From positions 677,628,314 to 677,692,313 of the forward strand of contig NC_057862.1 in NCBI RefSeq assembly GCF_019393635.1: a stretch of 64,000 nucleotides of DNA, written 5' to 3'. Shown here in pieces: positions 35,385-46,549 of this stretch. The notes below the pieces were generated by a model. It saw only the letters and a list, made by a program, of their open reading frames with translations, searched no databases and was not told the DNA's origin. Made by a program: the position numbers and the translations under genes. Each line of letters begins with the position of its first letter. The first letter of the stretch is position 1. Source of the stretch: Dromiciops gliroides (Eukaryota; Chordata; Mammalia; Microbiotheria; Microbiotheriidae).

Positions 35385-35655
35385 GACAGCGGCTAGAGTC
35401 ATCAGTGGAGAGCATGAGGACCCTTCAGTCAAGAAGACCCGAGTTCCAATCCAACCTCAGACACTTACTAGCTGTGTATCCTTGGGCAGATCACTTCATC
35501 TCTGTCAGCCTCAGTTTCCTCATCTGTCAAACGAGGATAATAGTAGCACCTACTTTGTAGCGTTGTAAGATCAGATGGAGATGATATTTGTGAAGTGCTT
35601 TGCACAGTGACTGGCATAGGAAGCACAACATAAATGTTAGCTATTGGTATGCTCT
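35385..35655 (+). repeat. MIR-type SINE, near full length
   Basis: ACAGCGGCTAGAGTCATCAG head, CTTACTAGCTGTGTATCC, GCCTCAGTTTCCTCATCTG, GGATAATAGTAGCACCTAC and AAGTGCTTTGCACAGTGACT. Confidence 0.8.
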
Positions 35656-35732
35656 CCATTAATGAAATGAATGCAAATTTGCAGTAATGCCAATTTTCTA
35701 GGCTTCAAGCCAGGTTTTTAGGAGCTTAATGA

Positions 35733-36295
35733 ATGCTTGTTGAATGAATGAATGAGTGAATGAGTGAATGAATGAGCAAATGAATGAGCGAATGAATGAA
35801 TGAGTGAGTGAGTGAATGAGTGAGTGAATGAATGAGTGAATGAGTGAGTGAATGAATGAGTGAGTGAGTGAATGAGTGAGTGAATGAATGAGTGAATGAG
35901 TGAGTGAATGAATGAGTGAATGAATGAATGAATGAGTGAATGAATGAATGAATGAGTGAGTGAATGAGTGAGTGAATGAATGAGTGAGTGAATGAATGAA
36001 TGAGTGAATGAGTGAGTGAATGAATGAGTGAGTGAATGAATGAATGAGTGAATGAGTGAGTGAGTGAATGAGTGAGTGAATCAATGAGTGAGTGAGTGAG
36101 TGAATGAGTGAGTGAATGAATGAGTGAGTGAATGAATGAGTGAGTGAGTGAATGAATGAGTGAGTGAGTGAATGAATGAGTGAGTGAATGAATGAGTGAG
36201 TGAATGAATGAATGAGTGAGTGAACGAATGAATGAGTGAGTGAATGAATGAATGAATGAGTGAGTGAGTGAATGAGTGAGTGAATGAATGAATGC
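35733..36295. repeat. (GAAT/GAGT)n array, about 560 bp
   Basis: Tandem TGAA and TGAG tetramers in irregular alternation (GAATGAGTGAGTGAATGAATG). The left edge reads CTTAATGAATGCTTGTTGAATGAATG, the typical L2 3' end, which probably seeded it. It keeps all frames nearly open on the minus strand (His-Ser-Leu-Thr, His-Ser-Phe-Ile), which is not coding. Confidence 0.97.
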
Positions 36296-36654
36296 CTCCA
36301 GGGACCTTTGGTGGCTGGACCCTGGTCTGGAGGCCCTGCCATATCGGTAGAAAGGCACTCTTCACCTTGGGGAGATCCTGCAATGAGGAGGAAAGACAGA
36401 ACAATCAGCCAGCCCTCTCTAATGAGTACCTGCCTACACTACTGTGTCCACAGGGGTGCCATGTGCTGCTAGGGAGCCAAGAGGAGACCCCAGAGTCCTT
36501 GGCCTCGGGAGCCTGTGGTGCAGCCTAAGCAGCAGCTACCCCGAGATCAGATGGCACAAAATCACAGAATGGTGAAGACCAAAGAAGGAATTTTGGTGGC
36601 CACATCCCCATTTTACAGATGAGAAAGTTGAAGCCTTAGGTTCCTTGAATCACT

Positions 36655-36815
36655 CTGCTCCTTTCCTCCAGGAATACCTCTCTGGCTGCCTCTGCTAGGT
36701 GTCTGTTTTTGTCTAACTCACTCTCCAGGTGTCATCTTCTGTACCTAGCACAGGGCTCTGCAAACAGCAGGTGCCCAATTAATGTGCATTGGATAAATGG
36801 GTGTTTTCTTATTTC
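36655..36815 (+). repeat. L2 LINE 3' fragment
   Basis: CTCCAGGAATACCTCTCTGG, GTACCTAGCACAGGGCTCTG and GGTGCCCAATTAATGTGC. Confidence 0.6.
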
Positions 36816-36939
36816 TTTTATCATGTATTTTCATTCAGGACATTCCCAAATGAAGGGGCTCCTCTTCTGAACTGGAGAGGCTAAATTGCCAGGGTACACA
36901 GGGAGGGACAAAGAAAAGTCGCTGGTTGTGTTTTTTGGG

Positions 36940-37143
36940 GTTGTTTCAGCCGTGTCTGATCTTCATGACTCTATTTGGGGTTTCCCTGGCAGAGATCTAG
37001 AGGGGTTCTCCAGCTCATTTTACAGATGAGGAAACTGAGGCAGAGTGAAGTGACTTGCCCTGGGTCACACAGCTACTGAGTGTCTGGGGCTGGATTTGAA
37101 CTCAGGTCTTCTTGCCTCCAGGCCTGGCACTCTATCCACCAGC
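36940..37143 (-). mobile_element. SINE with RTE-like tail
   Basis: GTTTCAGCCGTGTCTGATC, CTATTTGGGGTTTCCCTGG, TTTACAGATGAGGAAACTGA, GTGACTTGCCCTGGGTCACA and GGCACTCTATCCACCAG. Confidence 0.85.
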
Positions 37144-37149
37144 CATGTT

Positions 37150-37305
37150 GAGATCATCTCAAATTACAGATTGAATGCTGGAAGAGACCTGAGGGGGCAG
37201 GTGGTTCTATTCTCTCATTTTACAGCCAAAGAAACTGAGGTCAGGATCAATGGCCCGTGCTCCTGGCCACGTTACAGTAAGCAGCGGAGGCTGTTTGCCC
37301 GTGTC
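37150..37305 (-). repeat. MIR-related remnant
   Basis: GCTGGAAGAGACCTGAGGGG, CTCATTTTACAGCCAAAGAA and ACTGAGGTCAGGATCAATGG. Confidence 0.5.
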
Positions 37306-38089
37306 AGAGATTTCTGGGAAATCGAATTTCTCCAGTTTTATGAGATTTTGGATCGATGGTCCCTGGGAGGGTGGCTCCTCCTCTGGCTACAGACCCCCAA
37401 GCCCAGGCGAAGACACCAGCAGGAGCTTAGCCCCATCGCTCCCTTGGGTGACCCTGGCTTTGGGGCACGCTCTGGCTCTGGTCCCCACCAGCCTCTCCTG
37501 CCTGGGGTACTTGGTGAATAAATGCCCAAGGTCCTGCCTGATCCTCTCAGCCCTGGCTGATTCTCTAGACTCTGCCTAAATAGGGTCTTTTAACTCTTCT
37601 TTGCCCAGATTGAAGTGACAAACAAATGCAGAATCTGAAGTTGGCATCCAGTCCTTCCAGTTCTTTACTAATGGTGTGACTTCCTCAATCTGGGACACGG
37701 TTTCCTCTTCTGCAAAATGAGGTGTGACCTGGAGGGCGGCTCCTTCCTCTCCAAGGGCCCACAAGCAGCCAGCTTCAGGCCTTGGCCCCGCCCTGACACA
37801 GGCCTGCTTGGCTCCCTCATTTCCTCCTCTTACCCCCTATTCTTCCTTCCCCCCATTCCCCTTTCGCCTCTCCCAAGTCCGACCAAGCGCTCGGGTAGCC
37901 GCCTCCTTCGCTGGCCAGCTGGGGACTCCACCTGAACACTCCCCTCCCTCCCTCTGTGGCATCTCCTCTGTCCCTTCCCATTGGGCCACGCCTCGGAGAC
38001 CACCAGTCCAGCTCTCAGCAAGCCACACCAACCGGTGCCGCCTCTGAGGCCCAGGACCAAATTTCAGCACTCCGTCTCAGTGCCCAGAA

Positions 38090-38400
38090 CTGGCATCTCA
38101 TCTGGTTAATCTAGAGAGCGGGCCCACTGGGGGCGGGGGAGGGAGGGCTAACCCCATCAGCGTTTAAAGAATGAGCATCAGAGAAAGAGAAAAGCCATCC
38201 ACCCAGCTAAACCTGAGCCGGGTAACTGAGAGGGCCGTGTGCTGTGGGAAGGACAAGGGGAAGGCCAATTACCCTCAGACGCTGAGCTAAAAGTTGAAGA
38301 TGACAAGACCCATTTACAGGAAGAAATAGACCCGTCATTGAGCCCAGAGAATGAGAGGATTGTTCAGGGCTAGAAATGCATCTCGATGTTTAGATTCCTT
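38090..38400. other. Unassigned single-copy-looking intergenic stretch
   Basis: About 300 bp without recognisable repeats, with GGTTAATCTAG, GGCCAATTACC and CGTTTAAAGAATGAGC. It may be a noncoding element; no coding signal. Confidence 0.2.
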
Positions 38401-38514
38401 TCGGGACAGAGGTCCGGGTTTGGGCTTGAAGGTGCGGTCACCAAGATCCCAGATGGCGGGGGAAGGAGAGAGCCCTCATCCTCCCAGGGAGGCCGATGCC
38501 CGGTCCCCAGGGCG

Positions 38515-38690
38515 GGGGAACCAGAGGCCCCCCCAGCCTCCCAGGGCTCCCCAGCCTCCCAGGGCCCCCCAAGCCTCCCAGGGCCCCCACAGCCTCCCAG
38601 GCCCCCCCACAGCCTCCCAGGGCCCCCCCAGCCTCCCAGGCCCCCCCCAGCCTCCCAGTCCCCCCCCAACCTCCCAGGGCCCCCTATTAC
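38515..38690. repeat. C-rich minisatellite, unit about 19-21 bp
   Basis: About eight units of CAGCCTCCCAGGGCCCCC with variable C-run length. The minus strand is G-rich with many runs of three or more G, so G-quadruplex formation is possible. Proline-rich open frames here are repeat artefacts. Confidence 0.93.
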
Positions 38691-39639
38691 CATCACAAGG
38701 GACTGAGCCCCACTGATGTCACAGACCCCACAAAGACAGTTTGGGCTTTTAGTGAGCCCAGGACAAACAGCAGAGTAACCCTAACCCAGCAGCCGATGGA
38801 AACAGATAGAGGGGGGATAGCTCCCGCACAATATCCCTCACCCCCCTCGCTTGTCTCCTCCTTCCTGTGCTTCCTCGAGGGCCTTTGTCCGCAGCTCCCA
38901 CGGGACTCCGGCCTTTCTTTCGCTCCCCAGTAAACATTGCCCACGACAGTCAAGCCGGGATCTCTGAGGGAAAGGTTCTGGCTCTCAGTCTATGGCTGTC
39001 TCTCCCGCTCTGTCTCCCACGATCCGGGGCCCCCCACCCCCAATCCGGTCAGTGAGCAAGTGAGAGGCCCAGTGCAGGGGCAGGGAGGAGGGGTCGTCCC
39101 TCGGAGCCCCGGGGGATTCCTCATTGCCATTCAAATGGCTCAAGGCCTGGGTCCCTTTCAATCTTTGCCCCCTTCCGGAAGGCCTACCAGGATGGGTTAT
39201 CTCCCACGGTTTGAATCTAAGCTCCCAGTGGTCATTGTCTCCAGCAGTCGGAAGCAACCTAATACTGGGCCCATTGTCACCGTGCCTCGGGGTTGGGGTT
39301 GTACCGAATGGGGGCTGAGGATGGGCAGGAAGAAGAGAAGGACCCAACTCATAATCCCCACCCTCTCTGGGGCTGCCTGCCCACTTCAGCTACAGGAAGC
39401 AGCCATCAGGCTGATGGGGACGGGGCATGAGTCCTCCGAGCCAGACCGAAGATGAGTTTTGGAGTAGGGGGTCTTTCTTCAGTCCTAGCTGAACCTTAGA
39501 GGAGGTGCAGGAAACAGGGAAGAAGTGAAGGAGGCCCAGGCTGTTTTGGGGAGCCTATCCCACTCTGTATTTCAATCACCTGCAGGCTTGGGTTCCTCTG
39601 CTCTGTCCACCAGCTTTTCTTCAAAAAGAGAGCCCATTT

Positions 39640-40240
39640 TCACAGAATGTCAGAATTTGACAGTTAGGGGAACCCTGATCTGTGAGATCCCTAACAAGTG
39701 GCCATCCAACCTCCAACTGAAGACCTCCCTGGAGCCATTTCTTCTTTGGGAGAAACACATCCAGCTCTTTCAACTGACCCTTCTGTCTTGGACTCAAGGC
39801 TCTTTATCAGACTTTGGACACCCTCAGCTTATCAATGTCCTTATCAAAGTAAAAGCACTGAACAGAGATGAGGCCCAATAAAGTTCAGAATCTCCTCTTT
39901 TAATGTCACTTTCTTAGTTGCCAGGTCACATTGTTGACCCATTTGACTGAGCTTGTGGTCCACTAAAGTCTCCAGATCTTTTTTTTTTTTTTTAAAGGAC
40001 AACTGTTGTCTGTAGTTCCCCCATCTGATGTTAGTGAAGTTGAATTTTTTTATACCTGAGGGCAAGACTTTACATTTATCCTGACTGAATTTCATCTAGA
40101 TTTTAACCCAAGGCTGAATCAGCCTGTCAAGATCCTTTTGCGCGCTAGCGGTCAGCCACTGTTAGCTCTCCCTTTCAGCTTTGAGTCATCAGCAGATTTA
40201 ATGAGCTTGCCGTCTGTTCCTGGATCCAAGATATTGATAA
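39640..40240. repeat. Possible ancient CR1/L3-type or other repeat
   Basis: TCATCAGCAGATTTAATGAGC, TTCCTGGATCCAAGATATTG and ATAAAGATG resemble phrases in old CR1/L3 repeats, but I cannot place the whole stretch firmly. Confidence 0.35.
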
Positions 40241-40244
40241 AGAT

Positions 40245-40425
40245 GACCCTGGTTCAAATTTTGCCTCTTCTATTTGCTGGTCATGTGGACTGGGTAAAGT
40301 CACTTCCTGCTTTGGGCTTCAATTTCCTCTTTCATACAATGAGGGGGTTTAACTAAGTCTTCTCCAAAGGACCTTCTGGCTCCAAACTCTATGATCTCTT
40401 AGGAGATTTAAGGGAAGATGGGAGA
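40245..40425 (+). repeat. MIR remnant
   Basis: CCCTGGTTCAAATTTTGCC, GCTTCAATTTCCTCTTTC and CTCCAAACTCTATGATCTC. Confidence 0.6.
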
Positions 40426-40429
40426 TTTC

Positions 40430-41160
40430 CACTCTGAAGTGCAGACGACTGAGTCCAGCATATCTCTGACTGAGGTGGAGGAATACGTCTGCATTCAGCA
40501 TATGGAAAAGCTTTAAATTAAAGGACAGCCTCAGTCTCAAACATCAACCATGAATAAGGCAGGATTTATCCAGGGATACCTTCCAAGCATCCCCCACATC
40601 ACACCGCTCTCCTGGCTGCCTTGAGCGAGGCAGCTAAGCTTAGGGTCTGAAGGGCTTGCTGCGTCTTTGCCCTCACCAAAGGTCTCTTCTGGCATCTCCC
40701 ACCTCCGTGTCCTTGCTCAGACAGTGCCCCTAGGCTGCAATATTCTCCCTCCTTAGATAGCTGTGATGAGCACAGGATGGACAAGAGAAGAGGCAGAACA
40801 CAATCCAGAATTCCCAAGGTGTATATAAAGAGGGTGGAGGCCTGCCCAAAATGAAGGGCTGGGTGGGGAGGAGGTGAGAGAGGTCAGGGCTTTATTGTTC
40901 AGAACACTCAACGTCCTGTCATTAATGGTGCATCTCTTTAGAAGGGCAGGAAGGGGCAGCAGAAATGGACAACAACAACCTGTCTCAGTGGATGGAGCTC
41001 CTCCCCCTTGGGTCCAGCTCAGTCGAGGAGAGTTCAGCTACAGGAGGAGCCCCTCTGATCTATGGGGGAAAGGAGCAGGTGATCACTCACCCACCCCAGC
41101 CCTGTCTATTGCTGCTGAATAGCTAACAGTTGTGCACATCATGAATTCTTGGGAAATGTT
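40430..41160. other. Intergenic, no gene seen
   Basis: Mixed-composition sequence with no recognised exon or repeat. Confidence 0.35.
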
Positions 41161-41164
41161 TGTC

Positions 41165-41300
41165 CAGTCAATAAGCATTTGTTGTGTCGATGAGGTGCCA
41201 AGCCCTGGGGATGTAAAGCAATGGTTCCTGCCTTCATGGGGCATACTTTACTGAGGGAACAAGAGCAGGGAAGTCTATATTGCACAGGTAAAGAAATGTC
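41165..41300. repeat. MIR/L2-related fragment
   Basis: CAATAAGCATTTGTTGTG, CCAAGCCCTGGGGATG and GGTTCCTGCCTTCATGGGGC. Confidence 0.5.
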
Positions 41301-41394
41301 TATCAAACAATTTGGGGTGACACAAACTAGGGGGATCAGCCAAGACCTCGTGTCAGAGATGGCACTTGAGTCTAGAAGGGAACTAGGCTGTTCC

Positions 41395-41760
41395 AAGAAG
41401 CAACTGGTGGTGCAATGGTTAGAGTGCTGGGCCTGGGGTCAGGTATGGCAAGTTACTGCAACTGTTTGCCTCAGTTTTCTCATCTGCAAAATGGAAGTGA
41501 TAGCACCTACCCTCCAGAGTTGTTGTAAAGATCAAGGAAAGGTTTTTTTGGTGAGGCAATTGGGGTTAAGTGACTTGCCCAGGGTCACACAGCTAGTAAG
41601 TGTCAAGTGTCTGAGGCCGGATTTGAACTCAGGTCCTCCTGACTCCAGGGCCAGTGCTCTATCCACTGCGCCACCTAGCTATCCCTGAGTAAGGTATTTT
41701 TTAAAGGACTTAGCACAGTGCTTGGCACACAGTAAATGCTATATAAATGTTGTTGCTGCT
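41395..41760 (+). repeat. MIR SINE, interrupted
   Basis: GGTGCAATGGTTAGAGTGCT, TTGCCTCAGTTTTCTCATC, GCAAAATGGAAGTGATAGC, then after the inserted SINE CTTAGCACAGTGCTTGGCAC and GTAAATGCTATATAAATG. Confidence 0.8.
41548..41688 (-). mobile_element. WSINE/MAR-type SINE inserted in a MIR
   Basis: Reverse copy: GGTGAGGCAATTGGGGTTAA, GTGACTTGCCCAGGGTCACA and CCACTGCGCCACCTAGCTA, splitting the MIR at 41395-41760. Confidence 0.85.
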
Positions 41761-42009
41761 GCTGTCTTCTCATTCTCCTCCTCCCTCCCCTTCTCCTCCT
41801 CCTTCTCTTTCTCCTCTCTCTTCCTCCATCTCTTCCTCCCTTTTCTCTTCTTCCTCCTCCTCCTCTGCCCAGTACATGTCCCATTCCCTTCAGGGAGCCT
41901 TTCTGACCCCCGCCTACAGTTACTCCCTCTCCTCTCACAGTCCATACCTTTCCCCTGACATTTCTCCCATATAGCTTCATTATTTCTTTCTGTAGCTAAA
42001 CACCCTCTA

Positions 42010-42580
42010 TCTCCATGCAGTCCATGTCAGTCTCCTCCCAGTCCAACCCATGGTCCGCACAGCTATCTTCATTAAGAGAAGACGGGACCCTGTTATCTCC
42101 CTGGGACTCAACCAGCTCTCCTTTTTGCCTTTAGGGTAAATGTTTCCTTTTCTATGCTAAGCTTTTAAAGCCCTTCCCTCCTTGCTCTGGTCTGTCTGTG
42201 CAGCTCCATTCTCTAGTTCATCCACTCTACAACCTGGCCGGATTGGTCTTCTCACCGTCCCTTAGACGTGACCCTCCATGTCCCTTCCCCACTTCCAGAA
42301 GGCACTCCCTCCATGCCTCCATCCCATAGAATTCCTCTCTTCCTTCCCGATCCAGCTCAAACTCCACTTTCTAGGTGATCTTTCCTGGTTCCCCCAGCTG
42401 CCGGTGCCCTCTCTCCCCTGTCTCCTTGTATTTGTTCTCTTTGTATTTATGCTGCTTAGAGTTACCATGTACTTGTCTCCCTTGACAGAACACAAACTCC
42501 TTGAGAGGAGACTATCTCCAGCACCCAGGACGGCACCTAGCACCTAGCAGGTGCATAATTAATGCTTTTTGATGGACAGA
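42010..42580 (+). mobile_element. L2 LINE 3' portion
   Basis: CTAAGCTTTTAAAGCCCTTC, CCGATCCAGCTCAAACTCC, CAAACTCCTTGAGAGGAG and GGTGCATAATTAATGCTTTT: ORF2 end through the 3' tail of an L2 copy. Confidence 0.8.
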
Positions 42581-42639
42581 CTCTGCCATTTGAGAACAGA
42601 GGATGCCACCTTAACATCAAGGCAAGTGGGATTTAGTAA

Positions 42640-43985
42640 CAATGGGCTCGTGTTCAGCCTTGACCACTCACTGTGATCCCTTAGCTTCTGACCTTATCGT
42701 TCCACCAAAAGCTCTCTCCAAAGTCATTAATGATCTCTTAGCTGCCAAAGCCAGTGGCCTTTTCTCCAAATTCATTCACCTTGACCTCTATGCAGCCTGT
42801 GAAGCTGTTGATCACTCCTCCTTGACACTCTCTTCTCTCTAGGGATCTGTCTCTGTCTGTCTCTCTGTCTCTGTCTCTGTCTCTGTGTTCTCCTCCTACC
42901 TCTCTGGCCATTCCTTCTCTGTTTTCTTTGTTGGATCCTCCTCCAGACCACCCTCTAGCCACAGGTGCCCCTCAGGGCTTTGCCCTGGGTTCTCTTCTCT
43001 TCTCCCTTTACAGTATTTTATTTGATGGTCTCATCAGCTCCCATGGATTTAATGACCATCTCTATACAGATGATTCTCAGATCTGCCTTTCCTGCCCCCA
43101 TCTCTCTGTTGACCTCTAATCTCTCATCTCCAATCACTCTTCAGACATCTCAGACTGAATGTTTGGTACACATCTTAAAGTCAACATGCCTAAAACCAAA
43201 CTTATTACCTTTCCCTCTAATCCTTCCCCATCTCCCTTCTCTGTGACTGCAGAGGGCAACCCCATCCTCCCAGTCCCTCAGACTCAAACCTCGGAGTCAT
43301 CCTGGATTCCTATCTCCCCCCTCCCCCCCCCAAATATTCAATCTTCTGCCAAGACCTGACAGTTTTACCCTCTATGCCACCACCACAGCACAAGCTCTCA
43401 TCCCTTCACGCCTGGACTATTGTGATAGCATGGCTGGGACCCCAACTCACGTGTCTCCCCACTCCAGTGCATCCTCCACTCAGCTATCAATTAATCTTCC
43501 TAATGTGTAGATCTGACCATGTTACTCCTCCCCTCAATAAACTCCAGTGACTCCCTATCACTTCTGGGGTCAAATGGGAAATCCTCAGTTTGGCATTCAA
43601 AGCCCTTCATAACCTACCTCCTCCTATCTTTCTAGTCTTACACCTTGCCCCTCTCCTTCAATCCAATGGCACTGGCCTTCTGACTGCTCTGCATTTCTCA
43701 GCACTGGGAATCCTCTCTGGCTGCCCCCTCCTCATCTCTGCCTCCCTTGAAGTTCCAACTGACGCCCCATCTTCTGCAGGGACCCTTCCCGACCTCCTCT
43801 TACTTCTAGTGCCTTGCTGGTTATTTCCTACTTAACTTGTTTGTCCATATTTGTTGGTTTATTGCCCCCCCCCATTAGATTGTGAGTTCCTTGAGGGTAA
43901 GGGCTGTCTTCTTTTTAAATCCCTAGCAAAGTGCCCAGCACATAGTAGGCACTTAATAATGTTTATTGCCTGACTGTCCTTGAAT
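42640..43985 (+). mobile_element. L2 LINE, 3' half with reverse-transcriptase remnant
   Basis: About 1.35 kb of L2 ORF2 and 3'UTR. Readable pieces are VINDLLAAKASGLFSKFIHL, GAPQGFALGSLLFSLYSI and the RT catalytic motif as LYTDDSQICLSC. Then come GCATTCAAAGCCCTTCATAA, GATTGTGAGTTCCTTGAGGG and the tail GCACTTAATAATGTTTATTG. The frame is broken in several places, and a TGTCTC microsatellite sits at about 42846-42890. Confidence 0.85.
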
Positions 43986-44091
43986 AGACCATTTTATTTA
44001 CCTCACCTCTCTGGGTCTGCTTCTTCATCAATAAAATGAGAATGATAATTTGCATGTTGTTATTATTAATAATATGCTATGTGTATTGTTG

Positions 44092-44322
44092 TTTTTTAGT
44101 TGTTTTTAGTTGTGTCCAAATCCTTGTGACCCCATTTGGGATTTTGTGGCAAACATATTGAAGTGGTTTGACATTTCCTTCTTCATCTCATTTTACAGAT
44201 GAGGAAACTGAGGCAAACAGGGTGAAGTGACTTGCCCAGGGTCACACAGCTAGTAAGTGTCTGAGGCTGGATTTGAACCTGGGTCTTCCTGACTCCAGAT
44301 TCTGGCACTCTCACTACCCAAA
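44092..44322 (-). mobile_element. SINE with RTE-like tail
   Basis: GTTTTTAGTTGTGTCCAAAT, GTGACCCCATTTGGGATTTT, TTTACAGATGAGGAAACTGA and GTCTGAGGCTGGATTTGAAC. Confidence 0.85.
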
Positions 44323-44334
44323 TATACACGTAAA

Positions 44335-44750
44335 TAGCGCTTGGTGAAAGTCACACTGCTGGTCACAACAGCATTTAAATCGTACTTTAAGGTCTCCAAA
44401 GCACTTTATAGACATTTTCTCATTTCATCCTTGCCATATCCCTGTGATGGATGTGCTATTATTGTCCCCATTTTTTTCCAGGGCATTGAAGGTTAAGTGA
44501 CTTGCCCAGGGTCACACAGCTAGTAAGTATCGAGTGCCTAAGGCCAGATTTGAATTCAGGTCCTCCTAAATCCAGGGCTGGTGCTCTATCCACTGTGCCA
44601 CCTAGCTGCCCCTACTGTCCCTGTTTTTGAGATGAGGACACCAAGATTAGGAATGATGAAATGACTTGGCCAGGGTCCCACAGCTAGTGTCACAGACAGG
44701 ATTTGAACCCGGGACTTTCTCCTACACTGGCACTCTATCTACTATCTATC
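44335..44750 (-). repeat. MIR SINE, interrupted
   Basis: TAAGGTCTCCAAAGCACTTT, CTATTATTGTCCCCAT, then after the inserted SINE GAGATGAGGACACCAAGATT and GACTTGGCCAGGGTCCCACA. Confidence 0.75.
44478..44614 (-). mobile_element. WSINE/MAR-type SINE inserted in a MIR
   Basis: AAGGTTAAGTGACTTGCCC, GGTCACACAGCTAGTAAGT and CCACTGTGCCACCTAGCTGC. Flanks ATTGTCCCCATTTTT and ACTGTCCCTGTTTTT look like a diverged target duplication. Confidence 0.85.
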
Positions 44751-44857
44751 CATATGGCAATGACTATTGTAATTATGGCACTGTTTTCCTCAATTACAAT
44801 GTAAGCTTCTTCAGGGTTAGGGACTATTTTGCTTGTATTTGCACTTCCAGGTCTTAG

Positions 44858-45229
44858 AGGCAGCTAGCTGGCTCAGTGGATAGAGCACTGGCCCTGAAGT
44901 CAGGAGGACCAGAGTTCAAGTCTCGCCTTAGACACTTCCTAGCTATGTGACCCTGGGCAAGTCACTTCACCCTGTTTGCCTCAGTTTCCTCATCTGTGAA
45001 ATGAGCCGAAGAAGGAAATGTCAAAGCACTCCAAGTGCCTTAAAACATACATCTCTAGTTGTTGTCCTGATGTATATCTTGTCACTGGACCCAGATGGCT
45101 CGGGAGGAGAAAGTGAGGCTGGTGACCTTGCACAGCCCTGGCTCACTTAAATCCAATTTCACTGCAAGTCATGACATCACCCCGATGTCATGGTCTTCTT
45201 TGGGAACAAAGGACAAACAACGCCCTCCA
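44858..45229 (+). mobile_element. Composite marsupial SINE with a third tail type
   Basis: Head GGCAGCTAGCTGGCTCAGTG and a MIR-like body, then a long tail with GTTGTCCTGATGTATATC, CACTGGACCCAGATGGCTC, CAAGTCATGACATCACCCC and GGGAACAAAGGACAAACAAC. I have seen this tail type in marsupial sequence; the family name is uncertain. Confidence 0.8.
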
Positions 45230-45479
45230 GGACTTAGCACATGCGGTGCCTAGCACAATACATTGGGTACGTAATGAATTCTCTATCATGGCACCCAGTA
45301 GGTGTAACTTTGCCTCTGCTGCTACTAAAACTGAGCTCTGCACGTCCGCACAGAGCATCAGGGGATGTTTGTTGACTGTCCTGCCTCCGCTGAGCATAGA
45401 GGTGACCCCTGGGCTCTCCAGAAGACTTTCCAGGGGATCATCATCTTTGGTCAGCTCAACAGGAAGCAGGAAAGGGTTC

Positions 45480-45725
45480 ATAGAGCCGGAGCTGAAGGGG
45501 AGCTTCGTGGGTAAGTGGCACAACTGGGGCTCTGAGGCCTTTTCGTTTCCGGGACCTCAGTTTGGCGGCAGAGGTGGCAGGGACAGGCAGAATAGGGATC
45601 CACATGTTTCTCTTTATTAACCCCTAATATACTTTAATAGATACTTACGCCCAAAGATTGGTGCTATGTTTTTGAATTTAAGGCGACCACTCAGATTTTA
45701 GACATCACAGCTAGAATTTTAGGCC
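45480..45725 (+). mobile_element. Solo LTR fragment of an endogenous retrovirus
   Basis: Fossil LTR. Its 3' part (GGCGACCACTCAGATTTTAG, CAGCTAGAATTTTAGGCC) matches the LTR at 59245-59602. It is broken and more diverged than that copy, so older. Family within ERVs not assigned. Confidence 0.5.
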
Positions 45726-45729
45726 CCCC

Positions 45730-46235
45730 AAAGTCTCAGTTACCACCATGTGAGGATCGAGCTAGTGAGGGGCCACCTGCCACCTCAGGGATGACCTGGT
45801 GAAATTGCTAGAGGCTTCCCACAAGGAGGCCAACTCCCCAACAGGGAAGGCTCCCCTGCTCCCCGCCCCCCAACTTCTGATGGTTTTTGCTTAATTCATG
45901 GAAGGGCTGCTACTTGCACCAGTGGAAGGAGTGCACACATGAAGGAAATCACGGATCCTTGAAGGGAGAATAATGGTGTTTGTAGTTAGAGATCAGGGGC
46001 CCGTGCCCAAGGCTGTATATGATGAGTCAGGGGTGTTCCTGATCAAAGGCCTCAAATTCCACATCAGTAAAGCCAGGCCCCAGACATGGATTGCCAGAGG
46101 TCGGAGGGGTAGTGGATCATGGATCTGAGCCTCAGGTGCTTCCTGCCCGGTCACTTCTCCTTGATGACCCTCACTTTGAGGATCGTCAACATGTATTTAA
46201 ACAAGATGAAGCTTCGCTCTTATTCACAGGCTTGC
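45730..46235. other. Intergenic, no gene seen
   Basis: No exon or repeat recognised. Confidence 0.35.
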
Positions 46236-46239
46236 CTAG

Positions 46240-46400
46240 CCAGAGTTGGAAGAGACCTCTGTGATCCTCTAGTCTGAACCCACTTCATAGATGAGACAAT
46301 TGAGACCCAGAAAAGAAAAGTGATTTGCCCCAGGTCACATGGGATGGGGGCAGTGCCAGGGCGTGAGTCCAAGTCCCCTGTCACCAAATCTTTCCATCGT
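46240..46400 (-). repeat. MIR-related remnant
   Basis: CAGAGTTGGAAGAGACCTC, CATAGATGAGACAATTGAG and AAAGTGATTTGCCCCAGGTC. Confidence 0.6.
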
Positions 46401-46549
46401 GCTGCACCATCAGGCTTTACAACTCAGCGTAGCAGGAAAAGAAATTCTAGAAACCTTTGAGATTTTACCCAGCTTCCCTCCCCAGCAGCCTTGGGAAAGT
46501 GCCCTGATCTTGGGTTGGTTTCATAGTGAGATCCACTGCCCACCCTGCT

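Noticed and set aside
35698-36358. Two long minus-strand open frames (over 210 codons) of His-Ser-Leu-Thr/Phe-Ile repeats
   Set aside because: They are forced open by the tetranucleotide array, which lacks stops in this orientation; no start, splice or family support.
38496-38933. Proline-rich plus-strand frame of 145 codons
   Set aside because: Arises from the CCTCCCAGGGCCCCC minisatellite.
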